DNA of 64,000 nucleotides, from assembly GCF_039531165.1 (NCBI RefSeq), contig NZ_BAAAPN010000043.1, positions 1 through 64,000 on the forward strand. Reading direction: 5' to 3'. The notes under the pieces are model-generated. The model ran no database searches. It saw only the letters and a list, made by a program, of their open reading frames with translations, and was not told the DNA's origin. Below are positions 45,596-54,022 of the stretch, one piece after another. Source of the DNA: Nostocoides_A vanveenii (GTDB lineage Bacteria; Actinomycetota; Actinomycetes; Actinomycetales; Dermatophilaceae). Numbering within the stretch: position 1 is the first letter of the stretch; each line of letters begins with the position of its first letter. Made by a program: the position numbers and the translations under genes.

Positions 45596-46984
45596 ATGGC
45601 GAAGACGGTGCGGAGCATAACCTTCCGGTGCAGCGAGTGCGGCTGGAGCGGGCCCAAATGGGTGGGCCGGTGCGGGGAGTGCCAGGCGTGGGGGACGGTC
45701 GCCGAGGTGGGTGCGCCGGGGGCGCGGACCCGGGCGGTGACGACGCCCGGGCGGCCGGCGCTGCCGATCGGCGAGGTGGACATCACTCGGGCCGCGGCGA
45801 ACCCCAGCGGGGTTGAGGAGTTCGACCGGGTGCTCGGCGGGGGACTGGTGCCGGGTGCGGTCGTGCTGGTGGCGGGGGAGCCCGGCATCGGCAAGTCCAC
45901 CCTGCTGCTCGACGTGGCCGCACGGGCGGCGCAATCGGGGGCGACGGCGCTCTATGTCAGCGGGGAGGAGTCCGCGGCCCAGGTGCGCTCACGCGCCGAG
46001 CGCATCGAGGCGATGGCGCGGTCGTTGTTCCTTGCCGCCGAGACCGACCTCGCCACCGTGCTCGGCCAGATCGACCAGGTGCAGCCCGATCTGCTGGTCA
46101 TCGACTCCGTTCAGACGATCGCCAGTGCCGAGGTCGACGGGGCGGCCGGCAATGTCAGCCAGGTCCGCGAGGTGGCCGCGGCGATCATTTCGGTGGCCAA
46201 GCAGCGCGGGATCGCGGCGTTGATCGTCGGGCATGTGACCAAGGACGGTTCGATCGCCGGCCCGCGGATCTTGGAGCACCTCGTCGACGTCGTCGTGACC
46301 TTCGAGGGGGAGCGGCACTCACGGTTGCGCCTGGTGCGCGCGGTGAAGAATCGTTTCGGGCCGACAGACGAGGTGGGGTGTTTCGACCTCAGTGATGCCG
46401 GGATCACTGGGCTGCCCGACCCGAGCGGGTTGTTCCTGTCGCAGCGCGCAGCGCCAGTGTCGGGAACGTGCATCACCGCGACGGTCGAGGGCCGGCGACC
46501 CCTGCTGGCCGAAGTGCAGGCCCTGGTGGCGGCCACGACCGCGCCACAGCCACGTCGGGCGACCAGCGGCGTTGACTCGGCGCGGGTGGCGATGATCACG
46601 GCGGTGCTGGAGCGCCGGGCCAATGCGCCTCTGAAGGGGCACGACGTCTATGTCTCGACCGTCGGCGGGGTGCGGCTGCGCGAGCCGTCGAGCGACCTCG
46701 CCGTGGCGATGGCGCTCGCCAGCGCGATCCTGGACATCCCGACCGATCCGCGGCTGATCGCCATCGGCGAGGTCGGCCTGGCGGGCGAGATCCGGCCGGT
46801 CCCCGGCGTGGAGCGGCGGCTGGCGGAGGCGTCCCGGCTGGCGTTCACCACCGCGCTGGTGCCCGTCGGGACGCGCGGCACTGCCTCGATCCCCGAACGA
46901 CTGGAGGTGATCGAAGTGCCCGATCTGACATCCGCCGTCCGCCGCCTGGGCGCCGGCCCGCGCCTGGCGGTCGTCGATGGCTGA
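45596..46984 (+). CDS. radA: DNA repair helicase RadA/Sms
   Basis: RecA-like ATPase for recombination intermediates. 462 residues. ATG 45596 gives MAKTVRSITFRCSECGWSGPKW; the zinc finger is C-x2-C-x11-C-x2-C. TTG 45566 is an alternative upstream start. Walker A is GEPGIGKSTLLLD (about 95-107), the RadA-specific KNRFG motif is VKNRFGPTDEVGCF, and the C-terminal Lon-like domain includes GHDVYVSTVGGVRL. Divergent from disA-mutY. A 20-bp repeat array lies beyond its end. Confidence 0.95.
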   Translation: MAKTVRSITFRCSECGWSGPKWVGRCGECQAWGTVAEVGAPGARTRAVTTPGRPALPIGEVDITRAAANPSGVEEFDRVLGGGLVPGAVVLVAGEPGIGKSTLLLDVAARAAQSGATALYVSGEESAAQVRSRAERIEAMARSLFLAAETDLATVLGQIDQVQPDLLVIDSVQTIASAEVDGAAGNVSQVREVAAAIISVAKQRGIAALIVGHVTKDGSIAGPRILEHLVDVVVTFEGERHSRLRLVRAVKNRFGPTDEVGCFDLSDAGITGLPDPSGLFLSQRAAPVSGTCITATVEGRRPLLAEVQALVAATTAPQPRRATSGVDSARVAMITAVLERRANAPLKGHDVYVSTVGGVRLREPSSDLAVAMALASAILDIPTDPRLIAIGEVGLAGEIRPVPGVERRLAEASRLAFTTALVPVGTRGTASIPERLEVIEVPDLTSAVRRLGAGPRLAVVDG

Positions 46985-47100
46985 CCCCTCCGCCGCCGAC
47001 GCATACGCATCGGTGGCCCCAGCTGTTGCTGTCGACGGTTCCGACCGCGGCCCGCTACACGGCCCCGCCGACGTCTGTATGGCCGCCGTCAGTGTGCGCG

Positions 47101-47160
47101 GTGCCCCGTCAGTGAGCGGGGTGCCCCGTCAGTGAGCGGGGTGCCCCGTCAGTGAGTGCG
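47101..47160. repeat. 20-bp tandem repeat, three copies, spanning a stop codon
   Basis: Three head-to-tail copies of gtgccccgtcagtgagcggg at 47101-47120, 47121-47140 and 47141-47160, the last with two changes (gtgag-tg-cg). The last copy contains the end and stop (tca at 47149-47151, minus strand) of the methyltransferase gene. A degenerate fourth copy may precede at about 47083-47100. The design matches the array at 420-479. Confidence 0.9.
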
Positions 47161-47964
47161 GTGCCAGAGAGTGACGGCGTAGTCGACGCTGGTGCCCGGA
47201 TGGGTGGCCAAGATGCGATCGGCGAGCGCGGGCTCGAACTCGATGCGCACGATCGCCTCGAAGGTGGCACGGTCGGGGCATTCCCAGGCCAGGTCGAGGT
47301 CGAGGGCGGTGAACCCCTGCCGTCGCCAGAAGCGGCGCACGGCGATCGGGTCATAGGCCGGCAAGGACGCGGCGAACCAGCCGCCGAACCGCGACCTCGT
47401 GGCGTCGTTGTCGAGGAACGCGGCGAGCCCACCGGGACGAAGAACCCGCTCGACTTCGGCAAGTCCGGGCTCGCAGCCCGGGCCGAAGAAGTAGGCCCAA
47501 CGGGCGACGGCGACATCGACCGTGGCGTTCGCCAGGGGCAGATGCTCGGCCTCGCCGGTCAGCACCCCTGCTCGCCGCGCCACGGCCGGGCTCGGCGCCG
47601 GCGGCCCCGGGGCCGGTTCCGGCGCCGGAGATGGCGCCTGCCGCGCGCTGCTCTCGGGGCGATCGGCTAGGCGCGCGGCGGCCAGCCGGGCCAGAGGTGG
47701 GTGAGGTTCGAGCCCGAGGACGCGCGCACCTCGGTCGGCGAACCCCGGCAGGTGGTAGCCCGTGCCGCAACCGATGTCGAGCAGCGTCGCGCCCGCCAGC
47801 GGATGCAGGGCATCGATCGCCGCGCCGACCTGATCGGCCCGGTCGAAGGCCTGATTCTCCAACTCGTAGACGTCCGGGGTATGCCAGATGTTCGGGCTGG
47901 GTCGCACTCCGCCGTGTTCGCCGGCCGCTCGACTCACGGCTGCCGATATCTGCGCGACGTGCAC
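47149..47964 (-). CDS. class I SAM-dependent methyltransferase
   Basis: 271 residues in the longest frame (GTG 47964). A start nearer VRPSPNIWHTPDVYELENQ is possible because the first 20 or so residues are weakly supported. SAM motif I is TLLDIGCGTGYHLPGFADRG (about 60-79). A Pro/Ala-rich insert (APSPAPEPAPGPPAPSP) interrupts the Rossmann fold before motif II, which is unusual. VERVLRPGGLAAFLDND marks motif III. The substrate is unknown. The 3' end is triplicated as a 20-bp repeat. The upstream Cys-rich protein gene is on the same strand 43 bp away. Confidence 0.8.
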   Translation of the reverse strand: MHVAQISAAVSRAAGEHGGVRPSPNIWHTPDVYELENQAFDRADQVGAAIDALHPLAGATLLDIGCGTGYHLPGFADRGARVLGLEPHPPLARLAAARLADRPESSARQAPSPAPEPAPGPPAPSPAVARRAGVLTGEAEHLPLANATVDVAVARWAYFFGPGCEPGLAEVERVLRPGGLAAFLDNDATRSRFGGWFAASLPAYDPIAVRRFWRRQGFTALDLDLAWECPDRATFEAIVRIEFEPALADRILATHPGTSVDYAVTLWHRTH

Positions 47965-48007
47965 CGCGCGCCGCCGGACCGCAAGGGGGTGCGCTCGCGG
48001 CCGGAGG

Positions 48008-48817
48008 TCATCGCCGGCGCCGCGGGCGCGGACGAGCCCGCGCGGCCACGGTCGCGGGGTGGATCAGGAGCGGGAGCAGCGTCTTGGCGCCGCTGGAGCG
48101 CACCAGCCGCACATTGTGCATGTGGGCCTCGCACCGGAGCACTAACTCGGCATACGCCTCGGCGCCCATCAACTCGATCAACTCCGGGCGCAGGCTGCGG
48201 TAGACGGGCTCGCGCCCGACGTGCGCATCGGGGTTGCCCGAGCAGTACCAATCCAGGTCGTGCCCGCCCGGGCCCCAGCCGCGCCGGTCGTACTCGGTGA
48301 TGCTGATCTCGAGATAGGACGTGTCGTCCGGGAGATTGACCGTGCGATAGGTGCGCCGGATGGGCAGTTGCCAGCAGACGTCCGGCTTTGCCGTATGCGG
48401 TGCCCGCCCGGTCCGCACCGCCTGTTGGTGCAGGGCGCAACCGGCGCCCGCCGGGAAGCCCGGCCGGTTGAGGAAGATGCACGCACCGTCGACGACCTTG
48501 GTCTTGGTCGCCTCATCCTCCTTCTCGGTCCAGTCGCGACGACGAACCGATCCGGGATGGTGCTGCCAGGTCTCCTCGTCCAGTTCCGCGGCGATGACGG
48601 CGACGCGGCGCACATCATCGCGGTCGGTGAAATGGGAGCCTAGGGTGCAGCAGCCGTCATCGGGCCGGTCGGCATAGATGCCCTGGCAGCCGCCTCCGAA
48701 GATGCACGTCCAACTCGACGTGAGCCAGGTCAGGTCGCAGCGGAAGCGTTGCGCCGAGTCCGCCGGATCGTCGAATTCCACCCAGACACGAGGGATCTCC
48801 AGCGGGGTCTCACTCAC
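48008..48817 (-). CDS. uncharacterised Cys-rich actinobacterial protein
   Basis: 269 residues from GTG 48817 (TTG 48826 also possible). Cysteines cluster in SSWTCIFGGGCQGIYADRPDDGCCTLGSHF (in parts; about 34-63), with further Cys at ACIFLNRPG, GAGCALHQQA and DVCWQLPIR, a spacing that suggests metal or iron-sulfur binding. No signal peptide or membrane span. I recognise the pattern as a conserved hypothetical of actinobacteria but know no function. The last 12 residues are Arg-rich. It shares a strand with the methyltransferase gene and is divergent from the Ppx/GppA gene. Confidence 0.72.
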   Translation of the reverse strand: MSETPLEIPRVWVEFDDPADSAQRFRCDLTWLTSSWTCIFGGGCQGIYADRPDDGCCTLGSHFTDRDDVRRVAVIAAELDEETWQHHPGSVRRRDWTEKEDEATKTKVVDGACIFLNRPGFPAGAGCALHQQAVRTGRAPHTAKPDVCWQLPIRRTYRTVNLPDDTSYLEISITEYDRRGWGPGGHDLDWYCSGNPDAHVGREPVYRSLRPELIELMGAEAYAELVLRCEAHMHNVRLVRSSGAKTLLPLLIHPATVAARARPRPRRRR

Positions 48818-48903
48818 AAGCGCCAACTGTAGGCACGCGCCTCGCCCATTCGCACCTACGCGGCCGGACGGGTGCGGTGGGCGGGCCCTATTAGGCTGGC
48901 CGG

Positions 48904-49857
48904 GTGCGCCTGGGTGTCATCGACATCGGATCGAATACGGTCCATCTGCTCGTCGTCGACGCCCATTACGGTGCCCATCCACTGCCGGCGGTCTCACACA
49001 AGATCGAATTGCGCCTGTCCGAGCACCTAGTCGACAACACCGTGGACGCGGCCGGTATCGCGGCGCTCTCGACCTTCATGCAGGAGGCTCGCGAACTCGC
49101 CGACGACCACGGCGTGGAAGAGATGCTGGCCTTCGCCACGTCCGCCATCCGCGAGGCCGGGAACGGCCAGGCCGTCCTTGACACGCTCGGCGCGCAAGCC
49201 GGCGTCCCGGTCCAGGTGCTGGCCGGGTCGGACGAGGCCCGCGTCACCTTCCTCGCCGCCCGCCGCTGGTGCGGCTGGTCGGCGGGCAATCTGCTGGTCC
49301 TCGACATCGGTGGCGGCTCCCTGGAACTAGCCATCGGCGTGGACGAGGAACCGGACGCCGCCGTGTCGGTGCCGCTCGGCGCGGGCCGGGTGACCAACGA
49401 TCTGCTCGCCGGCGATCCACCCACGCCGGCGCGGATCAAGGAGGCCCGCCGCACCATCCGAGCCACACTGGCTGCGGGCGTGCGGCCGATCCTGCGCGCC
49501 CAGGACGCCGACACCGTGGTCGGGACCTCCAAGACCTTCCGTTCCCTGGCCCGCCTTGCGGGCGCGGCCCCGAGCAACGCCGGCCCCCTGGTCACCCGCA
49601 CCCTGGACCGCGACGACCTGCGGGAGGTGATCGCCACGCTGGCGCCGCTGACCGGCGCCGAGCGCACGCGACTCCCGGGCGTATCAGGGGTGCGCTCCCA
49701 CCAGGTGCTCGCCGGCGCCCTCGTCGCCGAAGCCGCCATGGATCTGCTGCACGTCCAGCGCTTGACCATCTGCCCATGGGCCCTGCGCGAAGGCTTGATC
49801 CTTCGGCGCCTCGACGTCATCCCCGATCCGGGAGGAAGCAGTCCTGGGGATGCCTGA
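48904..49857 (+). CDS. exopolyphosphatase / pppGpp phosphohydrolase family protein
   Basis: 317 residues from GTG 48904. The acetate kinase-actin-like fold is shown by MRLGVIDIGSNTVHLLVVD (1-19), ATSAIREAGNG and the phosphate-2 loop LVLDIGGGSLELAIG. This is the short Ppx/GppA form lacking the HD-type C-terminal domain, common in actinobacteria (Ppx1-like). It hydrolyses polyphosphate or pppGpp; which one cannot be told. It overlaps the next gene by 8 bp. Confidence 0.9.
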   Translation: MRLGVIDIGSNTVHLLVVDAHYGAHPLPAVSHKIELRLSEHLVDNTVDAAGIAALSTFMQEARELADDHGVEEMLAFATSAIREAGNGQAVLDTLGAQAGVPVQVLAGSDEARVTFLAARRWCGWSAGNLLVLDIGGGSLELAIGVDEEPDAAVSVPLGAGRVTNDLLAGDPPTPARIKEARRTIRATLAAGVRPILRAQDADTVVGTSKTFRSLARLAGAAPSNAGPLVTRTLDRDDLREVIATLAPLTGAERTRLPGVSGVRSHQVLAGALVAEAAMDLLHVQRLTICPWALREGLILRRLDVIPDPGGSSPGDA

Positions 49858-50893
49858 TCGCCCGGTCGTCGCGCTGTCCTCGGCCTCGGTCTATCCCGAG
49901 TCCACGGCTTCGGCATTTGCGCTCGCTTCCCGCCTCGGCTACGACGGGGTCGAGGTGATGGTCATGCCGGATCCGGTCAGCCGCGAGGCCGGGGCCCTCG
50001 CGCGACTGAGCGAACTCCACGGCCTGCCCATCGTCGCCATCCACGCACCGACCCTGCTTCTCACCCAGCGGATCTGGGGTCCTGACCCATGGACCAAGGT
50101 GGACCGGTCCATCGAGTTGGCCCAGGAGGTCGGCGCATCGGTCGTCGTGGTGCACCCGCCCTTCCGCTGGCAGAAGGGTTATGCCGAGACCTTCGTGCAG
50201 GGGGTCGCCGCGCGGGAGTCCACGTCGGGGATCACCATCGCGGTCGAGAATATGTATCCCTGGCGGGCCCGCCAGCGCGAGGTGCTGGCCTATCTGCCCC
50301 ACTGGGACCCGACCCCGCAGCCGTTCCGGCACGTCACGCTCGATCTCTCGCATACGGCGACCGCCGGCTCGGACGCGATGGCGATGACGCGCGAACTGGG
50401 GTCGAGGCTGACCCATTTGCACCTGGCCGACGGCCTGGGTGGCCCGATGGACGAGCACCTCGTGCCGGGTCGGGGGAACCAGCCATGTGCCGAGGTCCTT
50501 GAGCACCTGGTGGCCGACGCGTTCGCCGGTTCGGTGGTCGTGGAGGTGAGCACCCGGCGACTCGACCCCCACGCCCGGGCCGGTGACCTCGCCGAGGCGC
50601 TGGCCTTCGCCCGCCTGCACCTCGACCCGCCCGAGCGGTCCGCGGCCGCAGCGGCCGTGCACGAGCCCACAGCTGTGGACCTCGCCAGGATCGACGCCCG
50701 CGCCGAGGCCGGCGTGGTGGGCGTGACCGCTGACGCTAGCGAGATCGACGGCGCGCCGGGACGCAAACGCCCGACGCGGGCCCGCGCGCCGCGGGCAGCG
50801 CGCGCAACCAAACCCGCCCGGACGGCCCGGGCGCCCAAGGCGGCAGCACCGCCGAAGTCTTGTCGGCCCAAACCGCCGCGGAGCGAGTCGTGA
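49850..50893 (+). CDS. sugar phosphate isomerase/epimerase-type TIM-barrel protein
   Basis: 347 residues from ATG 49850, overlapping the phosphatase gene. An AP-endonuclease-2-like TIM barrel covers about 1-265: ALASRLGYDGVEVMVMPD, VVVVHPPFRWQKGY, IAVENMYPW, HVTLDLSHTATAG, THLHLADGLGG, with His, Glu and Asp residues that could bind metal. The last 60 residues are a basic Ala/Arg/Lys/Pro tail (RKRPTRARAPRAARATKPAR) resembling nucleic-acid-binding tails and not part of the barrel. The substrate is unknown. The stop overlaps the TetR gene start. Confidence 0.82.
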   Translation: MPDRPVVALSSASVYPESTASAFALASRLGYDGVEVMVMPDPVSREAGALARLSELHGLPIVAIHAPTLLLTQRIWGPDPWTKVDRSIELAQEVGASVVVVHPPFRWQKGYAETFVQGVAARESTSGITIAVENMYPWRARQREVLAYLPHWDPTPQPFRHVTLDLSHTATAGSDAMAMTRELGSRLTHLHLADGLGGPMDEHLVPGRGNQPCAEVLEHLVADAFAGSVVVEVSTRRLDPHARAGDLAEALAFARLHLDPPERSAAAAAVHEPTAVDLARIDARAEAGVVGVTADASEIDGAPGRKRPTRARAPRAARATKPARTARAPKAAAPPKSCRPKPPRSES

Positions 50894-51507
50894 GTCCGCG
50901 CGGGCGGCGGCCGGTGGGAGCCGACACCCGCGGCGAGATCGTCGCGGCGGCGCGGATCGAGTTCGCCGCCAAGGGTTATGACGCCACGTCGCTGCGCGCG
51001 ATCGCCAGCCGGGCTGGCGTCGACCCGGCGCTGATCCACCACTATTTCTCCGGCAAAGCAGCCCTCTTTGCCACCGTCATGGCCATCCCGATTGACCCGA
51101 GCGTCATCGTTTCCGGCCTACTGCACACCCCCCGGGAGCAGATCGGGGCGGCGATGGTCCGCAGCTTCTTCGCGATCTGGGACCAGCCGCCGGGGCGGGA
51201 GCGGATGCAAGGGCTCATGCGGTCTGCCATCACCAACCACGAGGCGGGCCGGATGCTGCGGGAGTTCCTCACCGGCGAGGTGTTCACGCGGGTGACCGCG
51301 GAGATGGATGCTCGCGTACCGACCGTCGAGCGGCCCACGTCAACGCCCGAGATCCGCGGCGGGTTGGCCGCGGCGCAGATGGTCGGCGTCGCGATCATGC
51401 GCTATGTCATCGAATACGGACCGGTCGTCGATGCGGGCGTGGAGGAGTTGGTCGCCCTGCTCGGCCCGACCCTCCAGGCGTATGTCGCACCTCCGCCCCG
51501 ATCGTGA
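50890..51507 (+). CDS. TetR-family regulator near an ABC exporter
   Basis: 205 residues. GTG 50890 overlaps the previous stop by GTGA and is preferred to TTG 50860. The HTH lies at about 15-55 (RGEIVAAARIEFAAKGYDATSLRAIASRAGVDPALIHHYF, in parts). The C-terminal domain resembles TetR_C family 17-type ligand domains. The neighbouring convergent ABC-2 exporter operon, whose promoter carries a palindrome, is its likely target. Confidence 0.88.
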   Translation: MSPRGRRPVGADTRGEIVAAARIEFAAKGYDATSLRAIASRAGVDPALIHHYFSGKAALFATVMAIPIDPSVIVSGLLHTPREQIGAAMVRSFFAIWDQPPGRERMQGLMRSAITNHEAGRMLREFLTGEVFTRVTAEMDARVPTVERPTSTPEIRGGLAAAQMVGVAIMRYVIEYGPVVDAGVEELVALLGPTLQAYVAPPPRS

Positions 51508-51525
51508 GCGCGGCCGGCGCGCAGG

Positions 51526-52260
51526 TCAGTCGGTTCGTCGGCGCAACGTCAAGGAGCCGAGCAGCAAGGCCCCGATGATGAACCCGAGCAGGATCAGCAC
51601 GTCGCCGCGCACCTGACCCCAGGGGGAGGAACTCGTGGTCACCGCGGACATGGCGTCAACGGCATACGACAACGGCAGCACATCGGAGAGCCAGCGCAGC
51701 GGGTCGGCAAGGCCGGCGCGCGGCGCGAGCAGGCCGCACAGAAGGAACTGCGGGAGCACGAAGGCCGGCATGAACTGCACGGCTTGGAACTCTGTGTGCG
51801 CGAAGGCGCTCGCGAGCAGACCCAGCGCCGTGCCGAGAACGGCGTCGATGACGGCGATGGCGACAAGCATCCAGACCGGTCCGGAGATGTCCAGCCCGCA
51901 GACGTAGATCGAGAAGGCGGTCGCGATGACCGCCTGGAGGATCGCCATGACCGCGAAGGCCAGGGCATACCCGACCATGAAGTCGCCCCGGCCGAGCGGC
52001 GTGGTCAGCAGCCGTTCCAGGGTTCCGGAGGTGCGTTCGCGCAAGGTGGCAACGCTGGTGACGACGAACATCACGACGAAGGGGAACACGCCGAGCAGGG
52101 CCGGCCCGACCCGGTCGAAAAGGGGAGTGCCGTCGAAGACCCACGCCAGCAGGCCCATCAGCACGCACGGCACGACCAGGAGCAGGGCGACGGTGCGGTG
52201 GTCGCCGCGGATCTGGGCGAGCACCCGGCCGGCCGTCGCCAGGGTCAGGCGCGGGTTCAC
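51526..52260 (-). CDS. ABC-2 type transporter permease
   Basis: 244 residues from GTG 52260, overlapping the ATPase stop by GTGA. Six hydrophobic spans are visible, including VALLLVVPCVLMGLLAWVF, ALLGVFPFVVMFVVTSVATL, VGYALAFAVMAILQAVIATAF, VWMLVAIAVIDAVLGTALGLLA, MPAFVLPQFLLCGLLAP and LILLGFIIGALLLGSLTL. The E-R-T-x-G-T-x-E-R-L-L-T-T-P motif is typical of drug or lipid exporters (YhgE/DrrB-like). It works with the ATPase encoded just upstream. Cargo unknown. Confidence 0.92.
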   Translation of the reverse strand: MNPRLTLATAGRVLAQIRGDHRTVALLLVVPCVLMGLLAWVFDGTPLFDRVGPALLGVFPFVVMFVVTSVATLRERTSGTLERLLTTPLGRGDFMVGYALAFAVMAILQAVIATAFSIYVCGLDISGPVWMLVAIAVIDAVLGTALGLLASAFAHTEFQAVQFMPAFVLPQFLLCGLLAPRAGLADPLRWLSDVLPLSYAVDAMSAVTTSSSPWGQVRGDVLILLGFIIGALLLGSLTLRRRTD

Positions 52261-52985
52261 TGCGCCACCTGCGACGATTCGATGAGGGTCAAGAAGGCCG
52301 TTTCGGGGTCGTTGGTGCCCGTGCGGGCGAGCAACTCGGCCGGCGTGGTGTCCGCCACCAGCCGTCCCCCGCGCAGCAACAGCAACCGGTCGCACCGGGT
52401 CGCCTCGTCCATGACATGGCTCGACACCAGCAAGGAGGTGCCGGATTCCGCGAGGCCGTGGAAGAGCGCCCATAGATCGCGGCGCAAGACGGGGTCGAGT
52501 CCGACCGTGGGCTCGTCGAGCACCAGCAGGTCGGGACCGCCGACCAGGGCCGCCGCGAGCGAGACCCGCGAGCGCTGGCCGCCGGAGAGGGTCTCGACGC
52601 GGCGATCGCGATAGGGGGTCAGATCGACGCCGGCGATGGCTTGATCCACGGCCTCCTCGCCGACCCCGACCATCGCCGCGAAATAGGCGACATTGGCGCG
52701 GACCGACAGATCGGCATACACGCTCGGGCCCTGGGTGACATAGCCGACCCGGCGCCGCAGTTGGGGGCTGCCGGCCTCCAGGCCGAAGACCTCCACTCGC
52801 CCGCTGGCGATCCGCTGGACACCGACGATGGATCGCATCAAGGTGGACTTACCGCTGCCGCTCGGGCCCATCAGGCCCACGACCTGGCCGGGCGGGACGG
52901 CGAAGGAGAGATCAGGCAGGACCGGTCGCCCACCACGGGTGACGACCAGGCCCTCGACGGCTACTGCCGGCGAGATATTCACCAT
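52257..52985 (-). CDS. ABC transporter ATP-binding protein
   Basis: 242 residues from ATG 52985. Walker A is GLMGPSGSGKSTLMRS (about 38-53), the Q-loop is VGYVTQGPSVYADLSV, the signature is ETLSGGQRSRVSLAAALVGGPDLLVLDEPTVGLDP (in parts), and the switch His is in LVSSHVMDEA. A DrrA-like exporter ATPase. The frame open upstream to 53495 lies antisense to the proline dehydrogenase gene and is not coding. Its promoter region holds an inverted repeat next to the start. Confidence 0.93.
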   Translation of the reverse strand: MVNISPAVAVEGLVVTRGGRPVLPDLSFAVPPGQVVGLMGPSGSGKSTLMRSIVGVQRIASGRVEVFGLEAGSPQLRRRVGYVTQGPSVYADLSVRANVAYFAAMVGVGEEAVDQAIAGVDLTPYRDRRVETLSGGQRSRVSLAAALVGGPDLLVLDEPTVGLDPVLRRDLWALFHGLAESGTSLLVSSHVMDEATRCDRLLLLRGGRLVADTTPAELLARTGTNDPETAFLTLIESSQVAQ

Positions 52986-53002
52986 GTGCTGAAATATAGC
53001 AC
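52986..53002. promoter_or_regulatory. inverted repeat before the ABC exporter operon
   Basis: GTGCT-gaaatat-AGCAC, 5-bp arms around an AT-rich centre, directly upstream of the ATPase ATG at 52985. The AT-rich patch is unusual for the window and could be a -10 region with an operator for the TetR protein encoded at 50890-51507. Confidence 0.4.
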
Positions 53003-53057
53003 CTCGAAGGCTCGTCTCCTGAAGGGCCCGCACCACCCGGGTGAGTAGCCTGCTGCC

Positions 53058-54008
53058 ATGGGTCCGGCTGAACTGCTGCGCAAGTCCCTCCTCACGCTCG
53101 CCGACTCCGGCCGCGTGCGCGACATCGTCGAGCGGGCGCCGGTTTCGCGCTCGGTCGTCAAACGGTATGTGCCGGGCGCGTATGCCGCGGATGTCGTCAC
53201 TGCGGTCGCGGACCTCGGTGCCAACGGGCGGGCGGCGACCATCGACTACCTGGGCGAATACACGACCGACGTGGAACAGGCCGAAGCGACCACCCAGGCC
53301 TACCTCGACCTGTTGCGCCTGCTCGCTGACGAAGGGCTCACCAGCGAAGGACGCGCCGAGGTCAGCGTCAAACTCAGCGCGATCGGCCAATCGCTGCCCG
53401 CCGACGGGCCGGCGATCGCCCTGGAGAACGCGCGGACGATCTGCTCTGCCGCGCTCGCGGCAGGAACGACGGTGACCCTCGACATGGAGGACCACACCAC
53501 GACGGACGCCACCTTGGAGGCCCTGCAGGCGCTACGCGCCGACTTCTCCTTCGTCGGTGTGGCGATCCAGGCCTACCTGCACCGCACCGAGGGCGACTGT
53601 CGCGATCTGGCCACGGACGGCAGCCGGGTGCGCCTGTGCAAGGGCGCGTACGCCGAGCCCGAGTCGGTCGCTTATCAGGACGCCGATGACGTGGCCAAGT
53701 CCTATGTCCGGTGCCTGAAGGTCCTGCTCGCCGGCCCTGGCTACCCGATGATCGCCACCCACGACCCCCGGCTGGTCGAGATCGCCGCGGCGTTGACCCG
53801 CCACCACGGCCGTCCGACCGACAGCTACGAGTTCCAGATGCTCTACGGCGTGCGGCCCGAGGAGCAACGCCGGATCGCCGACCGGGGCAATCAGATGCGC
53901 GTTTATGTGCCGTATGGCGAGGAGTGGTACGGATACCTCATGCGCCGGATGGCCGAACGACCGGCCAACGCCTTCCTTTTCGCCCGCTCGCTCATCTCCC
54001 GAAACTAA
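53058..54008 (+). CDS. proline dehydrogenase (monofunctional)
   Basis: Oxidises proline to pyrroline-5-carboxylate using FAD. 316 residues from ATG 53058. Barrel motifs include EVSVKLSAIGQ, VTLDMEDHT, VAIQAYLHRT, RLCKGAYAEPESVAY, MIATHDPRLVE and YEFQMLYGVRPEEQRRI with the substrate-binding RR pair near the end (YLMRRMAERPAN). It is the short actinobacterial PRODH, not the PutA fusion. proC lies 14 bp downstream, so opposite reactions of proline metabolism are encoded together. Confidence 0.93.
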   Translation: MGPAELLRKSLLTLADSGRVRDIVERAPVSRSVVKRYVPGAYAADVVTAVADLGANGRAATIDYLGEYTTDVEQAEATTQAYLDLLRLLADEGLTSEGRAEVSVKLSAIGQSLPADGPAIALENARTICSAALAAGTTVTLDMEDHTTTDATLEALQALRADFSFVGVAIQAYLHRTEGDCRDLATDGSRVRLCKGAYAEPESVAYQDADDVAKSYVRCLKVLLAGPGYPMIATHDPRLVEIAAALTRHHGRPTDSYEFQMLYGVRPEEQRRIADRGNQMRVYVPYGEEWYGYLMRRMAERPANAFLFARSLISRN

Positions 54009-54022
54009 GGACCCGCCAGCCC

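Noticed and set aside
46978..47136. 52-residue frame starting at the radA end
   Set aside because: ATG overlaps radA and the frame ends inside the 20-bp repeats; composition is Ala/Val/Pro with no motif or ribosome site, so I do not call a gene.
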